NCBI GenBank assembly: GCA_018398765.1
Contig: JAHBMJ010000333.1
Coordinates: 27,501-75,000 of the forward strand
Length of the DNA stretch: 47,500 nucleotides
Direction: 5' to 3'
Origin: Chromera velia
Lineage: Eukaryota; Sar; Chromeraceae
Under the pieces are notes generated by a model that was not told the DNA's origin, made no database searches, and saw only the letters and a list, made by a program, of their open reading frames with translations. The position numbers and the translations under genes are program-made. Positions 42,826 through 47,500 of this stretch are shown here, piece after piece; position 1 is the first letter of the stretch, and each line of letters opens with the position of its first letter.

Positions 42826-43475
42826 TCTATCTCGCCAAGGAAAAATGTTTGCCTCGCTGTTGTATGGGTGGGAAGAGAGGAAAAGAAAGAGAGACGTCAA
42901 GTTGTGGGAGGATACACTCACTGCTCGTGCTGCATGTGGAACTGCTGACTTCAGAAGAGAGTCCTTTCTATCAGCACAAGGGTCTGTCTCGCCAAGGAAA
43001 AATGTTTGCCTCGCTGTTGTGTGAGTGGGGAGAGAGGAAAAGAAAAAGAGACGTCAAGCTGCGGGAGGATACACTCACTGCTCGTGCTGCATGTGGAACT
43101 GCTGAGGAGAGTCCTTTCTGTCAGCACAAGGGTCTGTCTCGCCAAAGAAAAATGTTTGCCTCGCTGTTGTATGGGTGGGGAGAAAGGAAAAGAAAGAGAG
43201 ACGTCAAGTTGCGGGAGGATACACTCACTGCTCGTGCTGCATGTGGAACTGCTGAGGAGAGTCCTTTCTGTCAGCACAAGGGTCTGTCTTGCCAAGGAAA
43301 AATGTTTACCTCGCTGTTGTATGGGTGGGGAGAGAGGAAAAGAAAAAGAGACATCAAGCTGCGGGAGGATACACTCACTGCTCGTGCTGCATGTGGAACT
43401 GCTGAGGAGAGTCCTTTCTGTCAGCACAAGGGTCTGTCTTGCCAAGGAAAAATGTTTACCTCGCTGTTATGTGGG
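42823..43475. repeat. 150-bp tandem repeat, four units plus partial fifth
   Basis: GGTCTGTCT(C/T)GCCAAGG recurs at 42981, 43131, 43281 and 43431, exactly 150 bases apart. The first unit (from about 42823) is about 8 bases longer because of ACTTCAGA near 42949. The unit is a multiple of three and free of stops in two plus frames and one minus frame, so long repetitive frames result. Conserved blocks: AAAAATGTTTGCCTCGCTG, GGAGGATACACTCACTGC and TGCTGCATGTGGAACTGC. Confidence 0.95.
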
Positions 43476-44773
43476 TAGAGGCTCCGGAGAGAAGAAACGA
43501 GAGAGACGGGCACTCCACAAACATGACACACTGTACAAACATCATATGCACTGTCAATGCTTTGAGCGAGCTTCATTTCTACGTCAAAGTCAGGTACTTG
43601 ACAGGAGAAGCTTGCTTTACTCTGGGAAAGACAACAAGAAGGATACACTCTCAAAAATCCGCGGAGACGATGGAGGGGAAAATCACGGCTGCACTGAGGC
43701 CAGCGTACCGCATGGAAAAGAGGTGGAGCTCTATGGAGCTCTGCAATGTGCAACGGAAACACTTGAATCTCTAAGCACTTCAGAGCCAACTCAAGGAGTG
43801 CAGAGTTACTGAGGCAGCTAGTCGGCGACGTCGATACGACGTCGGGTCCCGAAAAGCATGGCGCATGCCAATTTCGGGAAAAAAGACCCGTAAAGCAGTT
43901 GCAAGCGAATTTCGGGAAATTCAGCCACGCGGCGCTGGTCGAGCGTACGTGCGCGGGCCAACTGCATGCATAGCCGGGATCGCACGGCCCCTGAGCTGTA
44001 TGCATGGCGCAGATTGCCTGACCTTCATGCAGTTTGCATGTGGTCTGTTTGGCTTAAACGTCAGCTTCGCTATGAAAACAGACCGCTGGGTCGAAACAAA
44101 GTGGCTTGGCAAAGACCTCCCCAGAAGCCTATCTACTTGTTACAAAGGGCGTAAATGGCTCCTGCTGGCTTTAAGTTTTGCAATGCCGCAAGCCGGATCA
44201 AAATTGAATTGTCCTTCAGCTACCTTGAGATTTCAGATCGATGATCAGAGTTGGAAACTTTAAGGCCGTCTACACGAGCGGCCTCGTGTTCCATATCGCT
44301 TCTGTCTGCTTTCAGAAGCTTTCTTTCGCTTCCCTTTCTGTTTATAAAATCAGATTCTTCTGTTGGGAAAATTAAGAGCAACATTCGTGCATGCAACGTG
44401 CTGTGCAACATGAGGTGACCTTGCCACGTTCCATCCGCTCCCATCTGCTTTGGAAAGCGGGCAAAAATAAAATGGCGTTCTCGATATTGGTCTTAGTAAG
44501 CTCCTGACTCATTTCTGCTCTCTGTGGCCTTTCCTCTAAGTGTACTTCCTCTTTGGCTAGTTGGTTGGTTACTTTGTTCTGCATGGAAGCTTTATCTTGT
44601 ATGTATTAAAGTTTTGATGGGTGAATGCATGAACTAGTGCACGAATGTCGATTTACAAAAATAATACGTATTCAGATAGATCCTTTGTCTGCCAAAACAT
44701 ATGACATCCTGCTCGGCGACTCCTAATGATCAGACCCACAGTCTCAGTGTTGTTCAGGGCAGTGCCACGTGTA

Positions 44774-44775
<2 letters not shown>
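43476..44775. other. No recognised gene
   Basis: Plus frame 43865-44263 (132 codons) and minus frames at 44584-44220 have no recognisable domain. CGACGTCGATACGACGTCG near 43826 is two palindromes in tandem. I would not annotate a gene without expression data. Confidence 0.4.
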
Positions 44776-44779
<4 letters not shown>

Positions 44780-44810
<31 letters not shown>

Positions 44811-44892
44811 GTGTATGTGTATATATGTATGTGTGTGTGTGTATGTGTATGTGTGTGTGTGTGTATGTGTGTATATGTATGTATATGTGTAT

Positions 44893-44941
<49 letters not shown>

Positions 44942-44985
44942 TGTGTGTGTATATATGTGTGTGTGTGTATGTGTGCAGGTGGGTG
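44780..44985. repeat. CT then GT/GTAT microsatellite
   Basis: (CT)n at 44780-44806 is followed by TGTATG/TGTG repeats to 44975, including a pure (GT)n stretch near 44900-44933. Confidence 0.95.
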
Positions 44986-45748
44986 TCTTCCTCACTCCGC
45001 GTCACTTCACCATCATTTTCAATTAATTGGGCCACTCCATCCCGTCCAGGGACCTGTTTGACCTAGGGTTTGCAAATATTTGCAAGAGAGTTGCTCTTCT
45101 TTGATCGATTTTGATTCGAACTTAGGTTTTGACTCCCAAATCTGTTTTGCTGACATTTTGGTTGCTTTGTACTCTTCATTTGAAAGCTGAGGCATCTAAA
45201 AGTGTCTCTGAATCTTTTGCTTCTTTTGTTGAAGAGCCTCTTTGCTTTGTTTGAACAATGAAGGAACTTGGAGACAATGAATGCCCGGCGTATGGTGCAC
45301 CTCTAATTGCAAAGTATGTTTTATTTGAAAAAAAAGTTAAGTCAGACATTTTCTTTGCAAAAAAAACTGTGAATTGTGTGCTCTTGATGCCAAACGTTCT
45401 CTGCAACTAGCATGCGAGGAGAGACACCCTTACTATGCAGTGACAGTCGCTGTGAGACGCGCTTCACTGTCGATGTTGAATCGATTGGTATGCATCCTGA
45501 GTTAACTGTTCTTTGGGGAGGTTCGGCGACGCTCTTTATAGCACCAGCGTGCATTGATATGCGTCGTTATAAAAGTTTTCTATGGGTGTTTTTGTATAAT
45601 CATTATGGTTATTATGAAATCAATCATAATTATTATCATCATTATGATAATCAGTCATAATGATTATATAACATTGCGATTATGTCTATAATCATTACGT
45701 CATTATCATAATGGAGCTATAATGATTATTGAGTTAACCCATGCACAG

Positions 45749-46148
45749 ATGCAGTCCATAGTATTACCATGGAAATTGACTGTATGATGCAATTAATAAT
45801 ATCTTGAAACATACTTAAAGCACAAAAGTTTTTGGAGGGACTCCCACAGCTAGTGCAGCTTAAAATGTGATTCTATATATCGGGCCTACTATATCGGCTT
45901 ACCCTACAGGCCCACTAGTATAGAGTTTACTTTCACCCAATTAGTTCACCCAATTTCTTCCTTTATTAAATTTTTTGTGAACTCCTTTAAAGTCATTTTT
46001 ATTCATGCAGACTTCTACAGACTTCAACATTTTTTTTTTAACTGAAGTAAGATAAATTAAGAGAAAGACTATAGGAGAAAAACTTCCCAATATACCCCAA
46101 TAGATTTTTATGCATACATCGATGCAAGAGGTTTTACTAGATTCGGGA
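45749..46148. other. No gene seen; AT-rich
   Basis: AT-rich, with no coding frame or RNA signal. Confidence 0.4.
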
Positions 46149-46380
46149 ACCCCCCTGACACTCCAAGAAATCCTCCAAGAAACTTAAAACGCCGCGTCGT
46201 AGCCGCAGCTAGACTTGAAAAGCCCATGTCACTTGAAAGTATCGTGCGAAAGACGCGGCCAAAATAAAGCCGACTTAAAATATTTGTACCAAAGGCACAG
46301 ACAGTTTTGAAACAACTATGTCTAAGGCATGGCCAGCATTGAAAAATCCGTTTCAAGATAGTCTAGAGTATTAGGAGGTT
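46149..46380. mobile_element. 232-bp MITE copy 2
   Basis: The left end ACCCCCCTGACACTCCAAGA and inverted right end ACCTCCTAATACTCTAGACT are weaker TIRs (about 14 of 20). Length, end sequence and the internal pattern of CTTGAAA/CTTAAAA spaced by GC-rich GACGCGGCC-type blocks match copy 1 at 32113-32344. More diverged than copy 1. Confidence 0.55.
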
Positions 46381-46672
46381 TAATTTGGGTTAAGATTTCT
46401 AGTTAAAATATTTAATCCCATAAAATTTTAAATTTTTAGCTAAAATCCCCTTAAATTCTCAAAAAACCTAACTTAAAATTCGATAAAATTCTAGCTGCCT
46501 TGAGGGCATAAATAAAAAGTCACTTGAATTTTGACTAAAATTTGAAGTTTTTATTATTTTATTGAATTATTGTAGTGTGCGGCCTGGCTCTAACCGTGAA
46601 TATAATATATGTACCGCATTGTAATATAATTGTGAATATAAAAACTTTTGCTTCTGCACTACCCTACAAATT

Positions 46673-46790
46673 TAAGTAATTTAATTAGAGAAGTAATTTA
46701 AAGTAATTTAGAGTAATTTAGCTTAGTAATTTAAAGTAATTTAAAGTAATTTAGAGTAATTTAAAGTAATTTAGAATAGTAAACTAAAAT
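46673..46790. repeat. AGTAATTTA minisatellite
   Basis: AGTAATTTAA and AGTAATTTAG units of about 10-11 bases repeat at least nine times, with an interruption near 46718. Confidence 0.9.
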
Positions 46791-47199
46791 AATTTGGAAA
46801 GTTAAATTACCAATTTTAGTCAAACTTTGGAGGTCGATTACCCGTGAACCATAACGAGTTAGATATTTAAACTAACAATGTTTATAGCTCTTATATGAAT
46901 AAATGAATGAAAGTTTGGCTTTACTAGAGTAGAGCCGTGCTCCTAGCAGCCTATGTTTATGCAAAAGATTGTCAATCACTCAACTTTAGAGATAAAACTA
47001 AGCGCGAGATCCCCTGGAGTGAACGCTTGGTGAGCTCACGGGCGGCATGCACATTGAAGGTGATAATAGAAGAAGAACAAGAAGAAAAGAACGCGGTCAT
47101 ATAGAAGCAGGCATGTATAGTGAGTGATAAAGATCGCAAACGGCTCTGCATGCTTCATACGGAATAAGACCAAAAACAACTAAAAGAGACAGCCTTGAG
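46791..47199. other. No gene seen
   Basis: AT-rich to about 46980, then mixed. This is the 3' side of the minus-strand frame that follows. Confidence 0.4.
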
Positions 47200-47500
47200 T
47201 CAGAACCATGTCATAAAGCTGGTATCGACTTCCTTTCCTTCTTTCTTGCGCCCCTTCTCCTCCAAAATTTGGAGCAGCGTGGCCCGTGCGCAAACCGCTC
47301 GAGCTACTAAAAAGAAATCCACATCAACTTCCTGCAACCGAAAAAGAGAACCGGATCCTTGCTGTGAAAGTTGAATGTATCCCTCATAATTAGCCATAAT
47401 CCTTGAAACGACTACTTGCGGGATCGAGTCTTCGAGACCCTTTCCGGAGGCTGACTTGCTTATCACCCTCATATGCAGTTTGTTGCTTGCAACTCTGTGA
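47200..47500 (-). CDS. Possible histidine-kinase-type ATPase C-terminal end (partial at right edge)
   Basis: The frame is open from the right edge to a stop at 47200, so ATG 47472 need not be the start. The stretch KGLEDSIPQVVVSRIMANYE then GYIQLSQQGSGSLFRLQ resembles the end of HATPase_c domains (GLGLxI...vv..M.G.I.l.S..G.GS.F.l). Only this last part of the domain would be in the window, and the G1 Gly-rich loop reads GKGLED rather than GLGL. After it come about 40 residues ending Lys/Glu rich (EEKGRKKEGKEVD). It could also be an unrelated protein. Confidence 0.4.
   Translation of the reverse strand, partial: HRVASNKLHMRVISKSASGKGLEDSIPQVVVSRIMANYEGYIQLSQQGSGSLFRLQEVDVDFFLVARAVCARATLLQILEEKGRKKEGKEVDTSFMTWF

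Larger units (their letters stand above)
41549..45748. mobile_element. Possible 4.2-kb TIR element with palindromic end arrays
   Basis: Ends TGGGTTAACTT (41549) and, inverted, TGGGTTAACTC (45748). Inside each end lies a 150-260 bp array of near-palindromes CATAATCATTATG/TATAATCATTATG (left about 41573-41825; right about 45597-45735), including a shared ATAGACATAATC. The interior has a GGAA array, a 150-bp tandem repeat and a GT microsatellite, and no transposase. There is no clear target duplication, so the element call is tentative; the two end arrays themselves are plain. Confidence 0.45.

Noticed and set aside
41913-42921. Open frames up to about 335 codons on both strands over 42105-42830
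   Set aside because: They are translations of the GGAA microsatellite (KEGRKEGR and SFLPSFLP), open simply because the repeat lacks stop codons.
43421-44263. 194-codon minus frame and 132-codon plus frame as genes
   Set aside because: They overlap on opposite strands, show no recognisable motif, and part of the minus frame is the 150-bp satellite.
44701-45066. Cys/Val-rich frames over the GT microsatellite
   Set aside because: Dinucleotide repeat artefacts (VCVCVC and THTHTH).

Overview
The window reads as nuclear DNA of a eukaryote, probably a protist or alga with a transposon-rich genome. Two multi-exon genes have GT-AG introns, there are LTR, LINE and DNA transposon families, long microsatellites, and no bacterial operon structure. 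A chromerid-type alga came to mind, but that is a low-confidence guess from overall style. Nothing here fixes the species.

Layout. 1-6407 (minus): decayed Ty3/gypsy retrotransposon, running off the left edge, order gag-PR-RT-RNase H-integrase, followed by a 79-bp minisatellite (6855-7340). 8111-8504 is a dispersed repeat whose inverted partner lies at 19243-19632. 9506-15296 (minus): decayed Ty1/copia element, order gag-PR-IN-RT-RNase H. 15605-23675 (plus): a LINE whose reverse transcriptase reading frame is split by a 5155-bp terminal-inverted-repeat DNA element (16011-21165) flanked by the duplication GCAT. Removing the element and one GCAT rejoins the LINE frame exactly. 24735-25060 (minus): remnant of a hAT transposase.

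The two most convincing host genes lie in 26116-31723. A two-exon 2OG-Fe(II) oxygenase-like gene is on the minus strand and a five-exon TraB-family gene on the plus strand. They are divergent and separated by a 554/574-bp tandem repeat (28019-29237). An ankyrin-repeat pseudogene (38206-39728, minus) and the last piece of a possible histidine-kinase-type ATPase domain (47200-47500, minus) are the only other gene-like regions I trust at all.

The right half is mostly small or non-autonomous elements: two related 232-bp MITEs (32113-32344 and 46149-46380), a short LTR-like element with a gag-like minus-strand frame (33211-35613), a lone copy of the 16-21 kb element's terminus (40405), and a roughly 4.2-kb structure bounded by GGGTTAAC and palindromic ATAATCATTATG arrays. 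The last holds a GGAA array and a 150-bp tandem repeat.

A theme across unrelated elements is that most premature stops, and several lost catalytic or zinc-binding residues, can each be explained by one C-to-T or G-to-A transition. All calls come from reading translations by eye; no database search was run.
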